This document shows, in pieces, positions 16,299-24,818 of a stretch of DNA of 34,062 nt; position 1 is the stretch's first letter; every line of letters starts with the position of its first letter. A program made the translations under genes and the position numbers. The notes beneath the pieces are model-generated. The model was not told where the DNA came from, searched no databases, and was given only the letters and a program-made list of their open reading frames with translations. Source of the DNA: Actinomycetota bacterium (GTDB lineage: Bacteria > Actinomycetota > Actinomycetes > Nanopelagicales > Nanopelagicaceae); NCBI GenBank assembly GCA_009923805.1, contig RFSY01000003.1, positions 1 through 34,062 of the forward strand, written 5' to 3'.

Positions 16299-17062
16299 AA
16301 GATAACTCAAACAAAGGCATTCTCATCTTCGGAGGAGCGCGCGGTATCGGAGGCGAAACTGCAAAATACTTCAGTGAACGCAACTGGAACGTCATTGCAG
16401 CAGACGTATTGGATAAAGAGCTTGCTGAACTTGAGAAGTCGTCAAAGAATATAAAGACTGTTCATTGCGATGTCGCCAAATTTGAGGATATTGAGAATGC
16501 GTACAAGTTTGCAGAGAAAGAACTTCCTAGATTAAATGGAGTTTTCAACAATGTCGGAATTGCTCGATACGGGACAGTCGACAAATTATCACTAGAAGAT
16601 TGGGAATTCACTCTTCGCGTTAATTTGACAGCACAATTCATTTCTTCTTCTTTTGCAGTTCCTATCTTTAAGAGAAATGGTTCTGGATCCATTGTTAACA
16701 CTGCATCTGTATTGGGTCATATGAATCAAAAAACGACAGCTGCATATTCGGCTTCTAAAGCTGGAGTTATAGCTCTCACTCGCGGAATTGCGGTAGATCA
16801 TGCGCTAGATGGCATCCGATGCAACAGTGTTTCTCCTGGCACAATCAACACGCCGCTACTAAAAATTGTTGCTGAAGATATTATGGGACGCACATCTGAA
16901 GATGTGGCCGCGGAATGGGCGGAGTTCCACCCTGTACGACGCTTAGGAAGACCCGAAGAAGTTGCAGCTCTTGTCTTCTTCTTAATAAATGATGAGCTGG
17001 GGTTCATTACTGGTTCAGATTTCAAAATCGATGGTGGAAGCAGTATCCAACTCTTCAAATAA
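16295..17062 (+). CDS. Short-chain dehydrogenase/reductase (SDR), island member 2
   Basis: 255-residue classical SDR: FGGARGIG nucleotide site at 12-19, an NNVG motif near 85-88, catalytic Ser138, Tyr151 and Lys155 (YSASK). A good candidate for the sugar dehydrogenase that feeds the lactonase, or for oxidation of a 2-keto-3-deoxy acid. The ATGA overlap with the lactonase gene and an AAAGGA site support the start. It differs clearly from the other two SDRs of the island, so they probably act on different intermediates. Confidence 0.9.
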   Translation: MKDNSNKGILIFGGARGIGGETAKYFSERNWNVIAADVLDKELAELEKSSKNIKTVHCDVAKFEDIENAYKFAEKELPRLNGVFNNVGIARYGTVDKLSLEDWEFTLRVNLTAQFISSSFAVPIFKRNGSGSIVNTASVLGHMNQKTTAAYSASKAGVIALTRGIAVDHALDGIRCNSVSPGTINTPLLKIVAEDIMGRTSEDVAAEWAEFHPVRRLGRPEEVAALVFFLINDELGFITGSDFKIDGGSSIQLFK

Positions 17063-17112
17063 GTCCTTACTAGCCAGAGACGCATACGTTGCTGGCAGAT
17101 TGGTGTAGATAC

Positions 17113-18300
17113 ATGGGAATTTTGACCGGCTATAGAGTCCTAGATTGCAGTATTGCTATGGCAGGCCCCTTTGCTGCACAGCGACTTGGAGACTTAGGTG
17201 CTGAGGTAATAAAAATCGAACCAATTTCCGGTGAATGGCAGAGACATGTATCTGCTGGTGGCGCCAAGGGCAACCAAATCAATGTTTCTTTCTTATCATT
17301 GAACAGAAATAAGAAATCTGTAGCTCTTAATTTGAAATCTGAAGAGGGACTTTCAGTATTAAGTGATTTAGTAAAGTCATGTGATGTTTTCCTACAGAAC
17401 TACCGTCCAGGGGTTGCAAAACGCCTAGGAGTAGATTACGAAACACTTTCTCAGATTAATAAAGAACTTGTTTATGTCTCTATCTCCGGCTACGGTGAAA
17501 GCGGACCCTACGTTGATCGACCTGGCCAGGATATGCTCCTGCAAGCTCTCTCGGGTGCGATGCTTTCTGCAGGGCGAGCTAACCAATCACCAATACCATC
17601 TGGACATTTTTTGGTGGATGCTGTCACAGCTGCTGCTGCAAGTGAAGCAACTATTGCAGCGTTGCTGCACAGAGAACGGAGTAACGAGGGCCAGTTGGTC
17701 ACTATCAACATGCTTGATGTGATCACCACTCTTCAGATGCAGGAGTTATCAATCTACACAGTTGGCAAGATTGAACAACTACGTTCAGAACAACCCCATG
17801 CTCACTCTTATATTCGAGCACCATATGGAATCTTTGCCACCAAAAAAGATTTTATTGCAATTGCATTCCCATCATTAAAGCAGTTCGGAGAGCTCATTGG
17901 CGAACCTAGCTTTGAATCATATGATGATGAAAAAGATTCATGGGCTCACCGCGATGAGATTTTTGCGAAAACTCAGGAGCGCTTGCTCGCCAAAACTGCA
18001 GCGGAATGGCTAGCTCTATTTAGGGAGCACGGTATTTGGGCAGGAGAAGTCTATGGTTATAAAGAGTTAGTGAATGATCCTCAGATTGCACATAACAAGA
18101 CATTTGTTGAATATGACCATCCAACAGAAGGTCATATTAAAGCCCCAGGATTCCCTTATAGGTTTTCAAAATCACCTGCCGGTGTTTCCAAAGGTGCTCC
18201 TCTCATTGGGGAAGACACTCGAGATGTCTTGAAAAACTTGGGATATACGCAAGAAAAAATTGAGACACTCCTAAAATCAGGCAATGTAGCCGGGAAGTAG
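17113..18300 (+). CDS. CaiB/BaiF family CoA-transferase
   Basis: Class III CoA-transferase of 395 residues that would move CoA between carboxylic acids. Family features: RVLDCSIAMAGPFAAQRLGDLGAEVIKIE at the N-terminus (split here by reading order), the LNRNKKSVALNL stretch, NYRPG, and the catalytic Asp140 in RPGQDMLLQ that forms the acyl anhydride. ATG 17113 is chosen because homologues begin there; a TTG at 17089 would add eight unrelated residues. It is followed after five bases by a crotonase, so the two probably activate and then hydrate or isomerise the same acid. Such a pair is unusual in a sugar-acid operon. Confidence 0.92.
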   Translation: MGILTGYRVLDCSIAMAGPFAAQRLGDLGAEVIKIEPISGEWQRHVSAGGAKGNQINVSFLSLNRNKKSVALNLKSEEGLSVLSDLVKSCDVFLQNYRPGVAKRLGVDYETLSQINKELVYVSISGYGESGPYVDRPGQDMLLQALSGAMLSAGRANQSPIPSGHFLVDAVTAAAASEATIAALLHRERSNEGQLVTINMLDVITTLQMQELSIYTVGKIEQLRSEQPHAHSYIRAPYGIFATKKDFIAIAFPSLKQFGELIGEPSFESYDDEKDSWAHRDEIFAKTQERLLAKTAAEWLALFREHGIWAGEVYGYKELVNDPQIAHNKTFVEYDHPTEGHIKAPGFPYRFSKSPAGVSKGAPLIGEDTRDVLKNLGYTQEKIETLLKSGNVAGK

Positions 18301-18305
18301 AGAAA

Positions 18306-19073
18306 ATGAGCGACATATTATTTGAAGTCAATGAGGCGATAGCAACTATTACTCTCAATCGTCCTGAGAAGTTAAATGCAATGAACCGCGGGATGACCAA
18401 ACTACTGCGTGAATATGTGGAGACGTGTAATTCCAACCCTGACATTAGAGTTGTAATTTTGACCTCTGAAGGAGAGCGCGCCTTTTGTGCAGGTTCAGAT
18501 ATCAATGATTTGGATAGTTATGAAACTCCTTGGGATTGGCGTACTCATTTTGGATACTGTGAAGCAATTCGATCCCTACGAAAGCCAGCAATTGCATCCA
18601 TCAATGGTTGGGCGCTTGGTGGTGGTTTAGAGATGGCTCTGGGATGCGACATTCGCATAGCCTCGACCAATGCTCATTTTGGTGCACCTGAAATTAAATT
18701 GGGCTGGATCGGCGGAGGTGGAATGACCGCGCTATTAGCAGGCGCTATTGGCTCTTCCAATACTGCAGTCATGATTATGACCGGCGAGCCTATCGATGCT
18801 GCGCAAGCTTTATCTTGGGGGCTTATAAGTGAATGTCTACAACCAGAGGAACTTAAATCCCGTGCATTGGAGTTGGCAAAGATGATTGCAGATCGTGCGC
18901 CCATCGCTGCAGAAAGTGCTAAGAGTAATCTCACTGCAGCATTTAGTATGAGTCGTGATTTAGCTATTGCTTACGAGCGAGACTTGCAAGTAATCGCATT
19001 TGCTACTGAAGATGCCAACGAAGGTAGATTGGCATTTAAGGAGAAAAGAAAGCCAATTTTCAAAAGGAAGTAA
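18306..19073 (+). CDS. Enoyl-CoA hydratase/isomerase (crotonase family)
   Basis: 255 residues. The oxyanion segment CAGSDINDL is followed by GGGLEMALGCD, carrying Glu109, and APEIKLG, carrying Glu129. These two glutamates are spaced 20 residues apart as in rat crotonase (Glu144/Glu164), so hydratase activity is possible. The usual PGAGG after the second Glu is changed to GWIGGGGM. It probably acts on the CoA ester formed by the CaiB-type enzyme. Shine-Dalgarno GGGAAG lies before the ATG, and the next gene starts one base after its stop. Confidence 0.9.
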   Translation: MSDILFEVNEAIATITLNRPEKLNAMNRGMTKLLREYVETCNSNPDIRVVILTSEGERAFCAGSDINDLDSYETPWDWRTHFGYCEAIRSLRKPAIASINGWALGGGLEMALGCDIRIASTNAHFGAPEIKLGWIGGGGMTALLAGAIGSSNTAVMIMTGEPIDAAQALSWGLISECLQPEELKSRALELAKMIADRAPIAAESAKSNLTAAFSMSRDLAIAYERDLQVIAFATEDANEGRLAFKEKRKPIFKRK

Positions 19074-19074
19074 A

Positions 19075-21294
19075 TTGAAACTCATTTCTCCGAATTCTAG
19101 TCACTGGCTAGAGATTGATCCTGATTCCGGATTATTAATTCAGATAGGAAAAAAAGATTCCCGGACGCAACCGGTTAGAGGTGTTCGAACGAGATTGCTT
19201 CTAGAAATTGGTGGGCAGGAGAGACGCGCACCAACCGGAGGACTTGAGTACTTCGATACAGAGTTCTTATCGAACGTGAGGCGGGTTTCTGAACCAGCTT
19301 TCTTCTCACATTTGGGTTGGTCTGGATTTAAGGTACCAGTAAAAATCGGTGCAGTAGAAGCTTGCCTAGTATATAAATTTAATGAAATAGGCCCTGCGAT
19401 TTCGATTGCCTTGGATTTACTCAAGGCAAATGTGGTTGTCAGAAATATTACTTTCGAAATTGACTTTGAGTTAGTGGGTCAAAAATGGAAAGTTAATGCC
19501 CCAGGAAATGGCCTACGTGCTGATGTGGATCTTGCCGTAATCACGGAAACTGTAGGAATCTCGCCACTCGGTGGGCTGCGTGGTTCTTCAGCACTTATCC
19601 ATATTTCATCTGAGACGGAGTCACTAGTTCTTTGGCCGGATAATGAAATTGAAATTCCCGAAATTCTTCTCTCTTCACCAGGAAGCAACATTGCTGCCTT
19701 GGTAGTAAAGAGTAATTTTGGCTCAGATCTTTCACTGATTGATTCGATAGAAATACCTTTGTTAAGCCTGGATACGACTTTTTATCGATGGCAAGAATTC
19801 TCAGAAATTTTTGCGCAATGGCTTGAAAGCTGGGACATAACTTCACCGGCAAACCCTCCAACATGGGTGGGTCGAGCGATGATTTTTGAAGCGCAAATTG
19901 GATATTCGGTCTTCTCTCAAGTTAACAAGTACTCACCATATCCGCAGGTGCGAGATCTCATACAGGATCTAGATCGTATTTCGGCAATGGGTTTCTCTTG
20001 TATTCAGCTCATGCCAAAGCAGCCATATCCGAGTTATAACGTTCATGATTACGCAGATATAGAGATTTCTTACGGTGATATTTCCGAGATTAAAGAACTG
20101 ATTCAGAAGGCTCATGAATTAGGAATTAAAGTTATATTTGACGTGCTACTTCATGGAGTTCTAGATAAAGAGATAATCAAGCTTGCTGCAGATTCGGTTC
20201 GAAGTGGCCCCTATCGAGATCTGCTCAAGGGCGCGACCTCAGATAGTTTTAGCTCTGATGTTAAGGATTGGACTAATTACGAGATCGCCTGGTCGCGACA
20301 TATTCTAGATTTTGAACCCTATTGGTTTGCAGAAAGTCCAACTATAACAAAATTGGAATCAGAACATCCAGATTGGTTTTACCGCGATTCAAGCGGTGAA
20401 ATCATTGGCGTCTATACAAAGGCTTTTGATGCTCGCAACCTTGAATGGCAACGGTATTTTACTGATTCAATGTTTCATTTGCTCACAGAGTTAGATATTG
20501 ATGGTTTCCGGTTTGATGCACCCACGTACAATGACTTTTATAATTGGGCACCATGGGCTAGAGCTAGGGCTAGCGCCTCTGCATTAGCGTGCACTGGACT
20601 TTTTGAAGGTATGCGACCAATCTTTAAAAAATATAAAGAGGACTTTCTTTTTTATACTGAGCCTTCCGGACTTAGTCTCCGAAAATCTATGGACTTAAAT
20701 TACAATTATGATGAACAGTGGCTCGTTACTTCACTTGGTTCTCCTGGCAGCCAAAAAGACTGGGGAATCCGTTCAGCGAAAGATCTGGGGAATTGGATAA
20801 AAGATCGCGATTCCTTATTACCTTCCGGATCTATGACGGCACACCACATCGACTCCCACGATACTTTTTGGTGGCCTAGCTGGGGCGCCAAATGGCGCCG
20901 TGAGCAATTTGGTATTGAGATGGTTCGATTACTTACCTTGATCTTCGCTACTTTGCCTGGTCCATTCATGATGTTCGTAGGAGGAGAAGAGGGAATAGAA
21001 GACATACTTCCAAATCTGGCTAGATTAAAAAAAGAGAGAATTTGGCAAGAGGGAAGGGCAACTTGGTGGTGCGGGGAAGCAACCCCGGCAAACCTATTCG
21101 GTTTGACTCACACAATCGGTGGTAAATCTTTGACAGTCCTGGCCAATATGGGAGTAGATGAGATCGTAATCAGACCAGAGTTCAATCTGAAGAAGGTATC
21201 GACCGTATTTACTATCGGTGCAGATGCGCAATTGGAAGCTGAGATAACGATACCTGGCCGTTCCGGGATAGTGTTTTCACATGGAGATGAGTGA
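19075..21294 (+). CDS. GH13-like (alpha-amylase fold) protein, cytosolic
   Basis: 739 residues from TTG 19075, which follows AAAGGAAG and lies one base after the previous stop. The frame stays open upstream inside the crotonase gene, but that part is a shadow. Residues 1-260 are beta-rich and unassigned. Then comes a TIM barrel with alpha-amylase regions: region I DVLLHG at about 356-361, region II GFRFDAP with nucleophile Asp481, region III YTEPSG with acid/base Glu529, and region IV HIDSHD with His595-Asp596. The catalytic triad is intact, but region I lacks the usual NH ending. No signal peptide, so it should work on an imported or internally made glycoside. Substrate and exact subfamily are unknown. 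Confidence 0.8.
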   Translation: MKLISPNSSHWLEIDPDSGLLIQIGKKDSRTQPVRGVRTRLLLEIGGQERRAPTGGLEYFDTEFLSNVRRVSEPAFFSHLGWSGFKVPVKIGAVEACLVYKFNEIGPAISIALDLLKANVVVRNITFEIDFELVGQKWKVNAPGNGLRADVDLAVITETVGISPLGGLRGSSALIHISSETESLVLWPDNEIEIPEILLSSPGSNIAALVVKSNFGSDLSLIDSIEIPLLSLDTTFYRWQEFSEIFAQWLESWDITSPANPPTWVGRAMIFEAQIGYSVFSQVNKYSPYPQVRDLIQDLDRISAMGFSCIQLMPKQPYPSYNVHDYADIEISYGDISEIKELIQKAHELGIKVIFDVLLHGVLDKEIIKLAADSVRSGPYRDLLKGATSDSFSSDVKDWTNYEIAWSRHILDFEPYWFAESPTITKLESEHPDWFYRDSSGEIIGVYTKAFDARNLEWQRYFTDSMFHLLTELDIDGFRFDAPTYNDFYNWAPWARARASASALACTGLFEGMRPIFKKYKEDFLFYTEPSGLSLRKSMDLNYNYDEQWLVTSLGSPGSQKDWGIRSAKDLGNWIKDRDSLLPSGSMTAHHIDSHDTFWWPSWGAKWRREQFGIEMVRLLTLIFATLPGPFMMFVGGEEGIEDILPNLARLKKERIWQEGRATWWCGEATPANLFGLTHTIGGKSLTVLANMGVDEIVIRPEFNLKKVSTVFTIGADAQLEAEITIPGRSGIVFSHGDE

Positions 21295-21297
21295 TCT

Positions 21298-22017
21298 ATG
21301 AATGTAGTTCTAATAACTGGTGCCCATGGAGGAATTGGTCTTGAGACCTCAAGATTATTTAAAGAGCGTGGTTATGTAGTAATTGGTACGGATTTACTTG
21401 ACTCAACGGATTCAACTTTTGACAAGTTCTTTAAAGGAAGCGTGACTGATGAGAATATGTGGAAAGAAATTCATGATTATATTGCAACAAAGCATGGCCA
21501 ACTTGACGTTTTAGTCAACATCGCAGGGCGTAATTATTTTGATCAGATTGAAAATGCACAGCTTTCTGAGTGGCGAGATATGTTTGAGGTGAATGTAATT
21601 GGAATGGTTGCATCAATTAAGTATTTGAAATCTTTACTTAAGAAATCTGAGCACGGAGCTATTGTAAATATGAGTTCAATTTCAGCTGATATTGGTTCAG
21701 TTGGATATGCAGCATACTGCGCCACAAAAGGTGCAGTTGATTCACTCACAAAGTCTTTAGCTTTGGAGCTTGCCCCCGAGATTCGCGTAAATGCAATTGC
21801 CCCAGGTTGGATTGAAACTCCTTTCACTGTGGAAGGCTTGGAGAAATCTAATGATCCGGCTGCCTATCGCAAACAGGTCGAATCTATGCATGCACTTGAA
21901 CGTGTTGGCCTTCCAGGAGAGATTGCAAAATCCATTTTTTGGATTTCTAGCGCAGAGTCTTCATTCATGACAGGTTCGATAGTAGTTGTTGATGGTGGAT
22001 ACATCATCAACAATTGA
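21298..22017 (+). CDS. Short-chain dehydrogenase/reductase (SDR), island member 3
   Basis: 239-residue classical SDR and last gene of the operon. Nucleotide site TGAHGGIG at 8-14, Asp32 after the second strand (suggesting NAD), NIAG at 74-77, catalytic Ser127, Tyr140 and Lys144 (YCATK). GGAGATGAG precedes the ATG, three bases after the GH13-like gene. No terminator with a clear T-run is visible after it. Confidence 0.9.
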   Translation: MNVVLITGAHGGIGLETSRLFKERGYVVIGTDLLDSTDSTFDKFFKGSVTDENMWKEIHDYIATKHGQLDVLVNIAGRNYFDQIENAQLSEWRDMFEVNVIGMVASIKYLKSLLKKSEHGAIVNMSSISADIGSVGYAAYCATKGAVDSLTKSLALELAPEIRVNAIAPGWIETPFTVEGLEKSNDPAAYRKQVESMHALERVGLPGEIAKSIFWISSAESSFMTGSIVVVDGGYIINN

Positions 22018-22088
22018 GATTGTTTCTCCACGTAGTAGAAATCAGTCTTTTGCTTCCCTTCTGTAACCCTTTGAGAATACGATTGGCC

Positions 22089-23321
22089 ATGAGCTCGAAA
22101 CGCAGCCCAGTGCTAGCCCTGGCTCTTACATCTATTCTTGCGTTCTCACTTCTGACTCCAGCTCTTGCGGCAAACCTTGACGATGGTTATCCGCAGAACA
22201 CAGCAGCACCTGGTCGCACATGCCCTAACGCAGATGAAGGATTTAAAACAGTTAGCGAATACAGCGGCAAAACTCTTATCTGCACAATGATCAACGGCGA
22301 GAAGAAATGGTGGATTGAGGGCGATCCACTTCCAGCACCAAAACCAACTCAAGCTCCTGCAACTAATAATTCTCAGCCACAATCGAGCGGATCTACTTCC
22401 ACCCCTGCAGCAACAACCGCACCTGTATTTGACTACACCCCGAAGTACAAACTGCCAGCAAGCGCGCTTTCAACCATGACCGTATTTGAAAACGTTACTT
22501 ATGCAACCAAATCTCCAACACAACATCTAGATATCTATATGCCAAAAGGCGTCACTAAACCTCCTCTGGTTGTCTGGACTCACGGCGGTGGCTTTATTTT
22601 CGGTGATGATGATTTTATGAAATACGATGAAAGTGCCAAGTTGCTTGAAGTATTTATCAAAAATGGAATCGCCGTGGCATCTGTTAATTACCGATTGGCC
22701 CAAGAGCAAATGTTTCCGGCTGCTGGAATTGACGCAAAGAGTGCGGTCCGATTCTTGCGGGCAAATGCGAGTAAATATGGATATGACCCAAAGAAGTTTG
22801 CAACTGGGGGAGATTCTGCTGGTTCCTATCTTGCCCTTATGTCGGCAATTACAGGCGATCAGCCTTCACCATTTGATGATCCAGCTGATCCCAATCGCAG
22901 AACATCAGCCGCAGTCTCAGTTGTAATTGCTCTATACGGCAATGTTGATATGTTTGAAATGCCCGCAAATAATAAGAAATATCCATGCGATCAGAGCAAG
23001 AACCCATTCCCTGTAGCGGAAGGAAATGACCATCCTTGGTTTGGTGATACTACTAAGCCAGATGTACAGGCAGCAATGAAATCTGCGGGTATGTATCCAT
23101 TTCTCAAGAGTTCAAAAGCACTTCCCACTTTCTATATCTTCCATGGCTTAGATGATTGCAGCGTGAGTCCTCATGACTCAATGAATCTTGATAAGGCAGT
23201 GAAGGTGCTGAAAGGGAAGAGCACGCTCACCCTTATTCCCGGTGCCATTCACGGGGGAGCTGGTGTGTGGACTGCAGTAATGAAAGCTGTGCCAGCAATT
23301 AAGAAATCCCTCACCAAATAA
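22089..23321 (+). CDS. Secreted alpha/beta hydrolase (HSL/carboxylesterase type)
   Basis: 410 residues. A signal peptide (core at about 8-20, ALA cleavage at 25-28) is followed by a small N-terminal part with a cysteine pair (45 and 65) and KKWW, then a Pro/Ser/Thr-rich linker at 80-115 and the hydrolase domain. The oxyanion HGGG is at 165-168, nucleophile Ser243 in GGDSAG, Asp in HGLDDCS and His in GAIHGG. It would split esters outside the cell. ATG 22089 is chosen because the signal peptide begins there; the frame is open to 22014, but the added residues look random. It is probably not part of the island operon, as a 71-base gap separates them. Confidence 0.87.
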   Translation: MSSKRSPVLALALTSILAFSLLTPALAANLDDGYPQNTAAPGRTCPNADEGFKTVSEYSGKTLICTMINGEKKWWIEGDPLPAPKPTQAPATNNSQPQSSGSTSTPAATTAPVFDYTPKYKLPASALSTMTVFENVTYATKSPTQHLDIYMPKGVTKPPLVVWTHGGGFIFGDDDFMKYDESAKLLEVFIKNGIAVASVNYRLAQEQMFPAAGIDAKSAVRFLRANASKYGYDPKKFATGGDSAGSYLALMSAITGDQPSPFDDPADPNRRTSAAVSVVIALYGNVDMFEMPANNKKYPCDQSKNPFPVAEGNDHPWFGDTTKPDVQAAMKSAGMYPFLKSSKALPTFYIFHGLDDCSVSPHDSMNLDKAVKVLKGKSTLTLIPGAIHGGAGVWTAVMKAVPAIKKSLTK

Positions 23322-23328
23322 TTATGAG

Positions 23329-24810
23329 TTAAATAGTTCCACGTTCTAAACCTTCGAGTACTTCGTGTGCGCGTTCTTTCAATTCAGGCAGATCGCTCAA
23401 GCGATTGAGTCCAAATACCTGTTGGCTCATACGGTGATTTTTCTTGAAGGTCTCTTTATGGCGATCAAGGAAATCCCAATACAAAGTCGTAAATGGGCAG
23501 GCCTTCTCGCCCACACGTAGCTTCGGGTCATATACACACGGCTTGCAATAGTTAGACATTCGCGAAATGTAGGCACCGCCTGCTGCATAGGGCTTAGTCA
23601 TCATCTGCCCGCCATCTGCGTGCACACCCATTCCAATGACGTTAGGAACCATCACCCACTCGGTGGCATCGATAAATACTTCACGCATCCAATCAAGAAA
23701 CTCTTGCGGATTGGTTCCAGTTACCAATGCCAAATTAGATAGAAGCATTAAGCGTGGGATGTGATGCACCCACGCACGTTCTTCGATATCGCCGATGGTC
23801 TCTTTTATGCAATTCATCTGGGTTTTGCTGGAATCAGTAAAGAGTGGCAGGAGTTTTCTAGATGCGCCCAACTGATTGTTATTGCGGTAATCAGCGCCCA
23901 AATACCAATACATTCCATTTACATATTCGCGCCAACCAATTACTTGGCGAATGAAGCCCTCAGCAGATTCAATCGGAATACGCCCGGTCTTAAACTTCTT
24001 CATCGCTGCATGGATAACTTCACTTGGGTGCAGTAATCCATTGTTGAGATATGGCGAAAGAAGCGAATGGTGAAGCGCCCAATTCTCACTAGTCATCGCA
24101 TCTTCCAGCGGACCAAATTCGGCAAAGTGGTTATTTACGAAGTTCTTTAATTGAGCAAGTGCGCCCTCGCGAGTAGTAGCCCAAGTATTAGTCGCAGTGT
24201 GAGCAAGTTCTGCAGCAACTTCATTGTCAATCTGATCGCGCTTGTGTTCTAGATATGCCGGACCTTCATATTTCTTTGGAGGTGGCAAGCGATTTTCTTT
24301 ATCAAAATTCCATGCTCCACCTACAGGATCTTTGCCTTCCATCAAGATATCAAGGCGCACACGTTGCTTTCGATAGAAGCTCTCCATGAGGTAGCTCTTC
24401 TGCTCATCAGCCCATGACTTAAAGAAGGGACGCGGCGTGAGAAAGAAATCATTCTCAACAAAAGTTACTTCATACTTTTTAAGGTCTTCATATTGCCTGA
24501 TTGAGCTGGGTTCAGCGCAGATAATTGGTAAGCCTTTATTTTTATCCTTGATTAATTGCAGACCAGCAATGGTTGTTGGTGCTTTTACATATTCAACCTT
24601 AAAGCCCTCAATTTCAAGTGAGTTGGCAAAGTGACGAGCACTAGAAATCAGAAAAAAAAGCCGTTCCTTATGCCACTTTCGCCCTGTAGTCATCCGAGCG
24701 CTTTCGACCATAGCAATCAGATCGGTTTTGGAATCGGCGCCTTTGAGAGCGCCGTAACTTCTGTGCAGGTGATCAAAGGGAATGTAGATGATTCTTTTTG
24801 GCGCTGACAT
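23329..24810 (-). CDS. FeS-type photolyase/cryptochrome (FeS-BCP, PhrB-like)
   Basis: 493 residues of the prokaryotic (6-4) photolyase/cryptochrome group that binds FAD and a 4Fe-4S cluster and repairs UV damage using light. The four cluster cysteines are Cys334, Cys422, Cys425 and Cys438. Their spacing (88, 3, 13) equals that of Agrobacterium PhrB (350, 438, 441, 454). The RAWVHHIPRLM and YWYLGADY segments belong to the FAD-binding helical domain, and the N-terminal IIYIPFDHLHR opens the chromophore domain. It follows the copper monooxygenase gene by eight bases on the same strand and ends eight bases from the hydrolase gene on the other. Confidence 0.93.
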   Translation of the reverse strand: MSAPKRIIYIPFDHLHRSYGALKGADSKTDLIAMVESARMTTGRKWHKERLFFLISSARHFANSLEIEGFKVEYVKAPTTIAGLQLIKDKNKGLPIICAEPSSIRQYEDLKKYEVTFVENDFFLTPRPFFKSWADEQKSYLMESFYRKQRVRLDILMEGKDPVGGAWNFDKENRLPPPKKYEGPAYLEHKRDQIDNEVAAELAHTATNTWATTREGALAQLKNFVNNHFAEFGPLEDAMTSENWALHHSLLSPYLNNGLLHPSEVIHAAMKKFKTGRIPIESAEGFIRQVIGWREYVNGMYWYLGADYRNNNQLGASRKLLPLFTDSSKTQMNCIKETIGDIEERAWVHHIPRLMLLSNLALVTGTNPQEFLDWMREVFIDATEWVMVPNVIGMGVHADGGQMMTKPYAAGGAYISRMSNYCKPCVYDPKLRVGEKACPFTTLYWDFLDRHKETFKKNHRMSQQVFGLNRLSDLPELKERAHEVLEGLERGTI

Positions 24811-24818
24811 ACAGTTAC

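Noticed and set aside
22014-22088. Upstream extension of the secreted hydrolase to a TTG overlapping the last SDR
   Set aside because: It would bury the signal peptide behind 25 unrelated residues; ATG 22089 gives a normal signal sequence.
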